From: Oenanthe sinensis
Taxonomy: Eukaryota > Streptophyta > Magnoliopsida > Apiales > Apiaceae
Reading direction: 5' to 3'
DNA length: 64,000 nucleotides
Assembly: GCA_028671895.1 (NCBI GenBank)
Contig: CM053796.1
Location: forward strand, 25,046,860 to 25,110,859
In this document: positions 37,387 through 47,400 of the stretch, piece after piece
How the letters are laid out: the number at the start of each line of letters is the position of its first letter
Position numbering within the stretch: position 1 is the first letter of the stretch
Translations under genes and position numbers: made by a program
The notes under the pieces: model-generated
Databases searched by the model: none
What the model was told of the DNA's origin: nothing
Seen by the model: only the letters and a program-made list of their open reading frames with translations

Positions 37387-39855
37387 ATGAGTACCCAAAA
37401 ATTAAGCAGTATCAAAATTCCCACCTTCGACAAAAATGAATACATTTTGTGGAAAAAGAAGATGACCATTTTCATCAAGACTAGTAATTCTCAATATCTT
37501 GGGATTCTTGAAAATGGCCCCTATGTTCCTCAAAAGCTTACACCAGAGACAGTTTCAGAAGATGGCGTTCGGATTCCTCAAGGGTTTACCCCAAAGGAAC
37601 CATCAGAATTTACTGACACTGACAAAGAGAAAGTAGCATGGGACAATCATCTACAATGCATCTTGATGGATTCTTTGGACACAACTATGCTAAATCAGGT
37701 GATAAATTGCACCAGTGCCAAACAGATGTGGGACACGATTGATCTGTTGATGGAGGGTACAGCTGGAGTGAAGGAAAACAGGCTAGACATTCTTACCTCC
37801 CAATATGAAGCATTCAAGTCATTACCTGGAGAAAGTATCACTCAGGTTTTCGAGAGATACAACAAATTGCTAAATGACTTGTCTCTACATGGGAAGACCT
37901 ACACACGTAGGGAGATCAACAGAAAGTTTATGTTGACACTGCCAGCACACCTAGAGCACAAAATCTCTGCCATCAGAGAGAGAAGTGATATAAATGAAAT
38001 GTCCATTGAAATGCTATACGGAAAGCTCAAGACTCATGAGATGGAGCAAGAGCAGCGACAAATCATTTATGGCTCAGGTACAGTGGACAATAAGAATTCT
38101 GCACTGTTGAAGACGACAGCTCTAGTAGCCAAGGACATTGCTGTGAAAGAGACCAACAAAGAAGCACCTGCAGTCGAGAAAGAAGAAATCTTAGAAGCTG
38201 AATTCACAGAGAATTCTCAACCGGGTGATGAAGACGACTTCTATTCAATAGAAGAACTTGAACAACTGGAAAACAAGACTATGGCCTACATGGCAGGAAA
38301 GTTCAAGAACCTCAGATTCAGAAGGAACCCAAAGTTCAAATTTAAGAGTAATTCAAGTTACAGTGGTTCCAGGGACAAAAGCAGTAATCGAGGTGGATCG
38401 TCTTCAGGGTCTCACAGCAGAGGAGGCTATAAGACAGGGATGGTAGATAGAAGCAAGTTTAAATGCTACAATTGTGGAGAACCCGGTCATTTTGCAACAG
38501 AATGCCGGAAACCAAAACAAGGGAATGAAAGGAAGGAGTCCTACGATGAACTAAAGCAGAAATATGATGCGCTGGTGAAGAAGCATCAAGGAAGAGCTTA
38601 TATAGCTGAAGGCAAGAGCTGGGATGATTCTGACATCGATGAAGAAGAGGTCTATGGAAATCTTGCACTAATGGCAGACTCTTCAGAGGAATCACCTCAA
38701 TCATCTAAGGTATCATTTCTTTCCTCCGTTGATATGTCTAATTCTGAGTATAAGAAAACTGTGGAAGATCTGAGCATAGAAATGTTTAACATACATACAA
38801 GCATGCTAGCATCTGTAGAAGAAAATGCTAAACTAGTTCTTAAGAATAAACTGTTAGAAACTAAAAACGAAAAACTAGAGCTTGCATGTGTTAATGTAGA
38901 AGATCTGAAACAGAAAATAGAATATCTTCAGAATAGAGATAGGTGCAACCAGGAAGTAGAAGCAGCTCTTAGAAGTAAAATTTCTGATCTAGAGTTAAAA
39001 CTTCAAGCTTATAAGAAATCTGCGAATCTTGTAAAAGAGGCTATAGACAAACAAGTCATAGGTCAGAAAACAGGAATAGGTTTTGACTATGATAAGAAAG
39101 CTGGAAAAATGCATGTAGAATCTATTGCTGAGGAAAGTCCTATGAAGCAAGACATTCCACATGTATTGAAGAATGTAGCTAAGCCCCTTTATAAGAAATT
39201 TATCTTAGAACCCCTTAATGAAGATGATCTCTTAATGAAAGAAGAACTCCTTGTTGAGGAGAAAAAGGAAAAGGTTGTAGATAAGAAGAACATGCCTAAG
39301 AAAACTGTTAAAATTGAACAACCTAAGAAACAGGTTAAAATTGAAATAGGCAATAAAAATGAAAACAAGAAAGCTAACAGAAATGGTAAGGTAGGTGCTA
39401 ACAATGCTAGAAAAGTTTGTAATAATTGCAAGTCTACTGGTCATCTTACGCATGCATGCAATAAGATAAAAGTAGTTAAAACAGGAACTTCTAGTATGCC
39501 TGCCATGCCTGCCATGTCTATTCCTCATCAACCATGCGGTAAAGTAGGATGCATGCCATGTGCTTTCAATATCATGTCTGCATACATTAACTTAATGAAT
39601 TCTTCATCAAGTACTTGCATGAATACAGATGTGAACATGACTAGAAAGCATGTTAGGGCAAAGACTGCCAGTCCTCCTAAAGTTAGGAAGGAAACCCCTG
39701 TCCCTAAGCCTAAAGACACCTCTGTCAAGGCTAAACCAAAGGGCAAGGGTTCAGTCGATGAGAAAGACAAGGACCAGAAAATTTCTATAGCTAAATCTTT
39801 TTACTTATCTAAGCCTCTTGGACCCAATCAAATTTGGGTGCCAAAGAAAAAGTAA
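37387..39855 (+). CDS. gag: Element E gag polyprotein (822 aa)
   Basis: Structural protein that forms the virus-like particle and binds element RNA. The start MSTQKLSSIKIPTF, about 275 nt after the PBS, matches the usual copia gag N-terminus. Residues 1-240 form the copia gag domain (LWKKKM, YEAFKSLPGESI, RYNKLLNDLSLHG). A CCHC zinc knuckle CYNCGEPGHFATEC lies near residue 358. A Glu/Lys-rich, probably coiled-coil stretch covers about 470-560. A second knuckle CNNCKSTGHLTHAC is near 677, and a Cys cluster CGKVGCMPC near 717. The basic C-terminal tail ends GPNQIWVPKKK. At 822 aa it is long for a copia gag. pol overlaps its end in the -1 frame, and an AAAAAG run directly precedes the TAA. Confidence 0.95.
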   Translation: MSTQKLSSIKIPTFDKNEYILWKKKMTIFIKTSNSQYLGILENGPYVPQKLTPETVSEDGVRIPQGFTPKEPSEFTDTDKEKVAWDNHLQCILMDSLDTTMLNQVINCTSAKQMWDTIDLLMEGTAGVKENRLDILTSQYEAFKSLPGESITQVFERYNKLLNDLSLHGKTYTRREINRKFMLTLPAHLEHKISAIRERSDINEMSIEMLYGKLKTHEMEQEQRQIIYGSGTVDNKNSALLKTTALVAKDIAVKETNKEAPAVEKEEILEAEFTENSQPGDEDDFYSIEELEQLENKTMAYMAGKFKNLRFRRNPKFKFKSNSSYSGSRDKSSNRGGSSSGSHSRGGYKTGMVDRSKFKCYNCGEPGHFATECRKPKQGNERKESYDELKQKYDALVKKHQGRAYIAEGKSWDDSDIDEEEVYGNLALMADSSEESPQSSKVSFLSSVDMSNSEYKKTVEDLSIEMFNIHTSMLASVEENAKLVLKNKLLETKNEKLELACVNVEDLKQKIEYLQNRDRCNQEVEAALRSKISDLELKLQAYKKSANLVKEAIDKQVIGQKTGIGFDYDKKAGKMHVESIAEESPMKQDIPHVLKNVAKPLYKKFILEPLNEDDLLMKEELLVEEKKEKVVDKKNMPKKTVKIEQPKKQVKIEIGNKNENKKANRNGKVGANNARKVCNNCKSTGHLTHACNKIKVVKTGTSSMPAMPAMSIPHQPCGKVGCMPCAFNIMSAYINLMNSSSSTCMNTDVNMTRKHVRAKTASPPKVRKETPVPKPKDTSVKAKPKGKGSVDEKDKDQKISIAKSFYLSKPLGPNQIWVPKKK

Positions 39856-42800
39856 TCAATCTGTGGATGCAGGGTACAGCAAAGAACAAGCGTGTCATGT
39901 GGATACTTGACAGCGGATGTTCTAGGCACATGACTGGAGACAAAGCCCTGCTAACAGATGTGGTTGAGAAAGCTGGCCCGATAGTGACCTTTGGAGATAA
40001 CAGTAAGGGATTCACAAAGGGATATGGCAATCTGGAAATCGGGAATGTTATCATTGAGAACATCTCTCTTGTGGACGGATTAAAGCACAACCTTCTGAGT
40101 ATCAGTCAGTTCACTGACAAGGGATACAAAGTAACTTTTGAGAAGGAAAAATGTGCTATCCAAAGCAGGAAGGATTCGAAGCTTGCTCTTCAGGGAGTGA
40201 GAAAGGGGAACCTCTTCATAGCTGATTTGTTCTCTGCAAGCAAAGGTGAAGTTCAATGTTTTTATAGCAAAGCTTCAACAGAGGACAGTTGGTTGTGGCA
40301 CAAGAAACTCTCTCACCTCAACTTTAAAACTATGAACTCTTTAGTAAAGAGGGAATTGGTTAGAGGTCTGCCCGAGATGGAATTCTGTCAAAAAGGGCTA
40401 TGCGAAGCATGTGAAAAAGGGAAGTCAAAGAAAGCATCTCATCGAAGCAAAGACTCAACTGACATTACTGAACCACTGCAACTACTGCATATGGATTTAT
40501 TTGGTCCAGTCAACGTCATGTCAATGTCAAGGAAGAGATATGCACTTGTAATTGTTGATGACTACTCCAAGTACACGTGGGTGTTGTTTCTAGCCGCAAA
40601 GGATGAGGCCCCTCAAACAATCATCAATCACTTAAAGAAACTTGAGTTGGAAGCTGGTCTGCCTGTCAGGAAAATAAGGTCTGACAATGGAACAGAATTT
40701 AGAAATGCAATCCTGAATGAATTCTGTGTGGAAAAAGGAATAACAAGACAATTCTCAGCGCCCAGAACTCCACAACAAAATGGAGTGGTAGAGAGGAAGA
40801 ACAGGACTTTGGTTGAAGCAGCAAGAACAATGCTGAATGAAGCAAAGTTGCCTCTATACCTTTGGGCTGAAGCAGTCAACACAGCTTGCTACACTCAAAA
40901 TCGTACCCTGATCAATAAAGAACATGACAAGACTTCTTATGAGTTAATGGCCAACAAGAAACCAACACTGAAATACTTTCATGTGTTTGGAGCAAAGTGC
41001 TTCGTATTGAAAGATGATGAGCATCTGGGAAAGTTCGAATCCAAGGCTCATGAAGGCATATTTCTTGGCTACTCAATGGAATCTAAGGCGTACAGGGTTT
41101 ATGTGATTGATCACAAAAAGGTCATTGAAAGCATGAATGTAACTTTCGATGATCTAAAGCTCCCAAGTCTACAAAGAACAGACGACACTGAAACTCTGCA
41201 GTTTGAAAATTTGAACTCAGATGGAGGTGAAGTAGAACCTGAAGCTGCAACAGAGACTCAAGTTCCAAATGAGAATATCAACAATGATGATTCTGTCCCT
41301 AGTAGTGGAAACAGTGGAAGATTCACAGAAACTACTAGTAGTGGCAGAGAATCTCATTCTCATCCAAGAAGCAGTTCAGGGGGAGCAAATGAAGGATCAA
41401 CAAACAGGACCCAGCACAATAATGAAAATCAGGCTGAATCATCTAGGGCAAATATGCCTAGACACAGGGTGTGGAGTAGAGATCACCCCTTTGAATTGAT
41501 TCTTGGAGATCCAGATGCTGGAGTTCAAACAAGACGTGCTTCCCAAAATGAATGTTTATTCTCTGGTTTTCTCTCTGAAGTAGAACCAAAGAAAGTGGAA
41601 GAAGCACTAGAAGATCCAGATTGGGTTCTTTCCATGCAAGAAGAACTCAATCAATTTGAGAGACAAAAGGTATGGAAACTAGTACCCAGGCCAAAGAACA
41701 AGTCTATTATTGGCACAAAGTGGGTATTCCGAAACAAGCTGGATGAAGATGGCATTGTTACGAGGAACAAAGCCAGACTGGTTGCTAAAGGTTATTCCCA
41801 GGAGGAAGGAATAGATTATGATGAAACATATGCACCAGTGGCAAGGCTTGAAGCTATCAGGATGTTCTTGGCATTTGCAGCACATTCCAACTTTAAAGTA
41901 TATCAAATGGATGTGAAGAGTGCATTCCTGAATGGAGAGCTGGAAGAAGAAGTATATGTGGAACAACCCCCAGGGTTTGAAGATCCAGTATTTACAGATT
42001 TTGTGTACTTCCTCTTCAAAGCACTCTATGGCCTGAAGCAAGCCCCTCGAACATGGTATGACACACTATCTATATTTTTACTTGAAAATGGTTTTACTAG
42101 AGGTGTCATAGATAAGACTCTATTCCATAAAATGCATAAAAATGATATGATATTAGTGCAAGTCTATGTAGATGATATTATATTTGGTTCTACTCACGAT
42201 CAGTTGTGCAGTAGATTTGCTAAGCTAATGCAGAGTAGGTATGAAATGAGCATGATGGGAGAGCTGAACTATTTTCTTGGACTCCAAGTAAGTCAAAGGA
42301 AAGATGGAATCTTCATTTGCCAGACCAAGTACATCAAAGAATTATTGAAGAAATATGGTCTTGAAGATGCATCTTCAGCTAAAACTCCAATGGCAACTGC
42401 CACTAAGCTTGATAAAGATGAGCCTGGTAAGAAGGTAGACATCACAAGCTACAGAGGTATGATCGGCTCATTACTTTATCTTACTGCAAGTAGGCCAGAT
42501 ATAATGTTCTCTACATGCTTGTGTGCTAGGTTCCAATCAGATCCTAAAGAATCACATCTTATAGCTGTTAAACGGATTTTTAGGTATCTTAAGGGAAGTC
42601 TGAATCTTGGAATTTGGTACCCTAAAGATACAGGTTTTGACCTTGTTGGCTATACAGATTCTGATTATGCAGGGTGTAGGATTGATAGAAAGAGTACATC
42701 AGGGAGTTGTCAATTCCTTGGTAGAAGGTTGGTATCCTGGTATAGCAAGAAGCAGCACTCAGTTGCAATGTCGACAGCTGAAGCTGAGTATGTTGCTGCT

Positions 42801-43112
42801 GGGAGTTGCTGTGCACAAATTCTGTGGATAAGGAACCAACTTCAGGACTATGGACTGTTGCTGAGCAAAATTCCAATATTCTGTGACAACACAAGTGCCA
42901 TAGCCATAACAAACAATCCTGTACAACATTCAAGGACAAAGCACATTGATATCAGGTATCATTTCATTCGAGAGCATGTCATGAATGGTACTGTAGAGTT
43001 ACATTTTGTACCTACAGAGCAGCAAATTGCAGACATCTTTACTAAACCACTAGATGAAATCACTTTCACTAGACTGGTTTGTGAACTTGGGATGTTAAAT
43101 TCTACTGACTAA
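39813..43112 (+). CDS. pol: Element E pol: protease-integrase-RT-RNase H
   Basis: The -1 frame is open from 39813; numbering here is from codon 39834. The aspartic protease motif is DSGCSRHMTG (catalytic Asp about 26). The integrase has an HHCC-like region (WHKKLSH...CQKGLCEAC, about 150-200) and a DD35E core: MDLFG Asp about 221, SDNGTEF Asp about 284, GVVERKNR Glu about 320. The copia IN-RT linker with KPTLKYFHVFG follows. The RT has YQMDVKSAFLNG and the catalytic YVDDIIFG (about 779). RNase H has TDSDYAGC, TAEAEY, CDNTSA and HIDIRYHF. The PR-IN-RT-RH order defines Ty1/copia. No start codon is needed if expressed as Gag-Pol by frameshift; ATG 39867 (MQGT) or splicing to the AG at 39871-39872 are alternatives. 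All catalytic residues are present. Confidence 0.95.
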   Translation, partial: ASWTQSNLGAKEKVINLWMQGTAKNKRVMWILDSGCSRHMTGDKALLTDVVEKAGPIVTFGDNSKGFTKGYGNLEIGNVIIENISLVDGLKHNLLSISQFTDKGYKVTFEKEKCAIQSRKDSKLALQGVRKGNLFIADLFSASKGEVQCFYSKASTEDSWLWHKKLSHLNFKTMNSLVKRELVRGLPEMEFCQKGLCEACEKGKSKKASHRSKDSTDITEPLQLLHMDLFGPVNVMSMSRKRYALVIVDDYSKYTWVLFLAAKDEAPQTIINHLKKLELEAGLPVRKIRSDNGTEFRNAILNEFCVEKGITRQFSAPRTPQQNGVVERKNRTLVEAARTMLNEAKLPLYLWAEAVNTACYTQNRTLINKEHDKTSYELMANKKPTLKYFHVFGAKCFVLKDDEHLGKFESKAHEGIFLGYSMESKAYRVYVIDHKKVIESMNVTFDDLKLPSLQRTDDTETLQFENLNSDGGEVEPEAATETQVPNENINNDDSVPSSGNSGRFTETTSSGRESHSHPRSSSGGANEGSTNRTQHNNENQAESSRANMPRHRVWSRDHPFELILGDPDAGVQTRRASQNECLFSGFLSEVEPKKVEEALEDPDWVLSMQEELNQFERQKVWKLVPRPKNKSIIGTKWVFRNKLDEDGIVTRNKARLVAKGYSQEEGIDYDETYAPVARLEAIRMFLAFAAHSNFKVYQMDVKSAFLNGELEEEVYVEQPPGFEDPVFTDFVYFLFKALYGLKQAPRTWYDTLSIFLLENGFTRGVIDKTLFHKMHKNDMILVQVYVDDIIFGSTHDQLCSRFAKLMQSRYEMSMMGELNYFLGLQVSQRKDGIFICQTKYIKELLKKYGLEDASSAKTPMATATKLDKDEPGKKVDITSYRGMIGSLLYLTASRPDIMFSTCLCARFQSDPKESHLIAVKRIFRYLKGSLNLGIWYPKDTGFDLVGYTDSDYAGCRIDRKSTSGSCQFLGRRLVSWYSKKQHSVAMSTAEAEYVAAGSCCAQILWIRNQLQDYGLLLSKIPIFCDNTSAIAITNNPVQHSRTKHIDIRYHFIREHVMNGTVELHFVPTEQQIADIFTKPLDEITFTRLVCELGMLNSTD

Positions 43113-44489
43113 CAAGTTGGTAATCAAAAACTGCAATTTGAAGCTGATAAATTCACTGGTTGATTAATTTCAATATTTTTAGGACTTGTGAATTTATCTA
43201 CCAAAAATCATTTTCCAGCTGTTAAGATTCAAGTTTAGATAAATACCTTGTGCATACCTGCTTAATTTATTAATCTGGTATTTATTTAATTTTGATCTTA
43301 AAAAATATTTAAGTGCTTGTATTTAATTGATAAATTCTTGGCACTTATTTATTTAAATATCATTTGAAATTATTTTAAATAAAAAGAATGAATATTCATA
43401 TTTATTCTCTTATTTAAAATAAAAGTAAAATAATAAGAAGCATAATTTATTTATAATAATAATTTTAACAATTAATGTTATTATTGTTATTTATGAATAT
43501 TTTGTGAAAATAATATTTGTGAGTAATTAATTATTAATTGATTAATTATTCGTATTATTCATGAATATTGTTGGTTATTAGTAACAAAATTTAGTATCAC
43601 TTGAAAATTTGTCTAAGTACTGAGTGGCGCCTATACAGCATACTCACTGTATAAGCGCAACTCATTCTCTTGTACTTAGAACTTTTCATGAAAAATCTCA
43701 AGTGGCGCTCAAGTGTTGAGTGGCGCCAATACAGTGCATTCACTGTATAGGCGCAACTCACCACTTCAATTTATGTTGCTAAATAAACCTGAGTGGCGCC
43801 AATACAGTGCACACACTGTATAGGCGCAACTCAAGTGTTGTGAGTAAAAATTGGCCAAGTTAGATTTCATTTCTAAGTGGCGCCAATACAGTGTAACCAC
43901 TATACAGGCGCCACTCACCTTTACTTGGCTAATATTTTCATTCTGTGGCACAGTAGGTTGAGTGGCGCCTACACAGTATAACCACTGTAGGAGCGCTACT
44001 CAGCACTTAACATTTTTTTTATTTCTTTGCTGTGCCTATAAATAACTGAGTAGTGTTTTCTTTGTTGTCGTTTTGTTACATACACGGTTACACACAGCAT
44101 CAGCGCAACACAAACACTAGTTCAGATCTACTTTTTAATCGAACATTACTTGACCATTTCATGCCCGATTTTTAAACTAAAATCAGTTTTGTGATCACCT
44201 TGAACACATCTGTCTTTTGCAATCGGTTTCACTTGATTTGATTAAGGTTTTAAAATTCACATTTTTGGCAAAATTCAAACTGTTTGGTCACTGTTCTATA
44301 GTGTTCAATCGATTAAAATTTTATTGATCTTAAAAGTGTGCTAAAAATTACTAGGAGTTTATTAGTTGTTAATTTTAAGAAAATTCAAGTAATTTTTGAA
44401 GTTAGGGTTTTAGTTCAAAATTTTACTAAAATTATTTGATTTTAATTAGTACTTTTAATTATTAAAAATTACTTTTCATTTTTGATTAA
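43113..44489 (+). promoter_or_regulatory. Element E pol-ORF3 spacer with five hairpin modules and TATA box
   Basis: AT-rich spacer, then five 42-bp modules at 43622-43663, 43718-43759, 43791-43832, 43875-43916 and 43960-44001 (same GAGTGGCGCC...GCGCAACTC design as in the LTR), plus a half-site near 43700. A TATA box (TATAAATA, 44037-44044) follows 36 bp after the last module, and ORF3 begins at 44490. The order modules-TATA-leader-ORF copies the LTR layout and suggests an internal promoter for a subgenomic ORF3 mRNA (inference). Confidence 0.7.
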
Positions 44490-47400
44490 ATGGGGAGTCA
44501 TTTTGAGATTAAAAAGACTAATTATTTATCTATTTTAGCAAATGATTGGACTGAAGCAGGGGAGTTGGGTAACTGGGCTAGGTTCTTAAATGAAAATTCA
44601 TTAGTCCGATACGCACTAACAACTTCTGTTCCATTGAATAAAAATTTATTAAGACAGGTCTACAGGTCTGCTCAAGACACGTCTACAGATGGGATCCTGA
44701 GCTTCTCTTTCAAAATTCAGAAGCAGAGAGTGCAGATAACAGAGAATGATATTAATAGAGCACTGCATCTGCCCACTGAAAACTTTGAGGAGGATCCAGC
44801 TCAGGAAGAGTTAGACAACTTCTTCATGTTCATCCACTGCACCAGAGAAAACTCTAATCTTCCAAGGAAGATCTACAAGAATCACCTGCCAAAAGAATGG
44901 AATCTGTTTTTCAACATCCTATCTCATGGCTTTGCACCAAAGACGGGTGGATTCCATGGCATCACTCAATTCAACAAGGTGATAGGATATGCAGTGGCAA
45001 CAGGCACCAGAATTAACTTCGGCAAGTTGATCATGGCTGAGATCTTGAAGAATCAGGCCAAAATGGAGAACTTCTGCCTGCATCCAAGATTCTTGCAGCT
45101 AGTGTTGAATGAAGTTCTTGAAGCTGATCAACTTCGGATGTTTCAGAACAGTCAAATGGATGAATCACCCTCTCTACAGCTAAGGGCATTGGTGTTGCTC
45201 AATACTGAGACTGATTATCCCAACAGGTATGCTCCTGCACCTATGACTGAGCCCATCAGGGATTTTATTGCTCTTCTTAGACAGGAAAGTGAAGAAGATC
45301 AAGAAGAAGAAGCAGCAATCTCTGACGAGGAAAGAGAAGCTGAAACTTCAAGTGGTTCTGGAAGCTCAGCAGCAATGGAAGAAGAAGAAGAATCAGGCTC
45401 TGATAATGAAAATGAAGATATGGAAGAAGCTGATTCTGAAAATGAGCAAGAACCTGTTCCTGAAGAAGAACAAAGGAATTCCCCTAAAAATCCAACAGAG
45501 GAGATAGTGGTTGAGCCAGAAGTAGAAGAAGAACCTCAAGCTACAGATGTATACATCCCTAGCATGTCTGATGAAGGTATGGATGAAGGTTCACTTCTTT
45601 ACTTTGACCTCTCTGCTTTTCTTTCAGATGAACATGTCACAATATCTCCATCTGTGCCTCAAACGGCAATGCACACACTAGAGCCCTCAGTGGCCATTGA
45701 AGCTGGCAATGAACTTGGCAACCCACCAGTTCTAACCAATGCCAGAGAACAACAAACAGATCCTTCATCACCTCCAACCAGAAAAAGAACCCATGAAATA
45801 GATGATAGGACCGTTTCTCAACCGGATCAGGACATTTTTCAAATATCCCCTACAGCTCTGCCTTCTCAAAAACGTCGTAAAATGGATTTTAAGCCAAAAG
45901 CATCTGTGAGCCAGGAACCTGATTCTCCAATCTCTGAACACCTTCTTTTTCTTCGTAACCTAAATTCTGAAATTGATAAAATCCTGAAAGATCCGGAAAG
46001 AGAAACAGAGGTTGTAACATCCGCTACTTCAGTAGCTTGTACTGTTTTGGTTGATCCAATTCGGACTCTGTCTTCACAGACAGTAGGGGGCATCACTGAC
46101 TCTCACGAGCCATTCATTACATTGTCAAATGTGGTGACCCCCCCGGACTTAACATCTCCAGATCCTATTAAGGATGTTTTCCCTCCCCAAGTGGGTGAAG
46201 TGGAAAGGCAACTCTCCCATAGAAGGGAAGAGGTCTCCATTCAAGGAGAAGCTGTATCAACAGCACCACCACTTCAAGTGGAAATGCCTTCACAGGCTTC
46301 GCGGGGCATCACAGGCTCTTACTTGTCACATATTACATTGCCTGAGGTGGTGACCCCCCTGGAAATTCCAAGTCCAGCTCCTTCAACGGAGGTCCTCCCC
46401 ACCTCTACAGGTCAGGTGGAGGGACAACACACCCATAGAAGGGATGTGGACTCTATTAATAGAGTATCTGCTACTTCGGTAGTAGAACCTGTTCAGGGTG
46501 TCTCTGGACAGGTAATGCCTTCAATGGCTTCAGCTGGCATCACTGATTCTTTTATATTGCCAATCATTACAGAATCAATAGTGGTGACCACACTGGGTCT
46601 AAACTCCCCAGTTCCTGAAAAAGGAGTTCTCCACACCCACAGTGGTCAGGCGGAGAGGCAACCTACCCATAGAAGGGATAGGGATTTTCTTGCAGGTATT
46701 GAAGATATGGATGCTATAATGAGTGAAACATTTAACCTAAGTGATCTTCAATTCCCTGACCCCGATCAGCCAAGTGTGAGTGTTGAGGGTCGTGCTCAAA
46801 CAGTTCCAGTGAGGAGTGAGACACCCACTGACCAAATATTCACCCCACACAATACACACACTGCACATAGCCAAAGGATTCTAAATCTGGAGGCCCAGGT
46901 TACTGAAATTCATCATTCTTTAAGCAAAATCTTGGAAGTGCAAGAGCAGCAGCGATCTGAAATGAAAGAACTCAAAGATCTAGCTCAACAGCTGTTGGCT
47001 CAGAAGGCTCCTGTCTCTACTCAATCAACTCCAACAGCTCAGATGACTCCGATCAGAAGGGAGGATAACCCAACTGAGGGGGAGAGATTAGCACAAGAAA
47101 AAGATGTTGGAGCTGCAATGATAATGGAATATACAGTTCAGGGGGAGATGGATTTCTTCTATAGGCCTGGAGCGAGGCAACTTGAAGAAGGAGAAATCTT
47201 TGAACCCTATGTGCCAATGGATATTCCTACTGAAGCTGAGATAGAGAAGACTGTACAGGCTGAAGGGATAGACGTCGAAGAGGAGTTTGCTGAAGAATAT
47301 GCCTTCGATAATGACTGTCTTCTAGTTGGTGTGGATGAAGTCATTACGAGAGGTGTATCCGAAGCTCAGGACTTAGTAAAGAGAAAATGGAAGAGAGTGC

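Noticed and set aside
41679..42041. Long antisense ORFs opposite E pol (also 47579-47842, 48134-48499 and others)
   Set aside because: They mirror the strongly coding plus strand in shadow frames and lack motifs of their own.
36418..44001. CRISPR-like repeat array
   Set aside because: The units are palindromic with variable loops in a plant retrotransposon LTR and spacer. There are no regular spacers and no cas genes; the host is eukaryotic.
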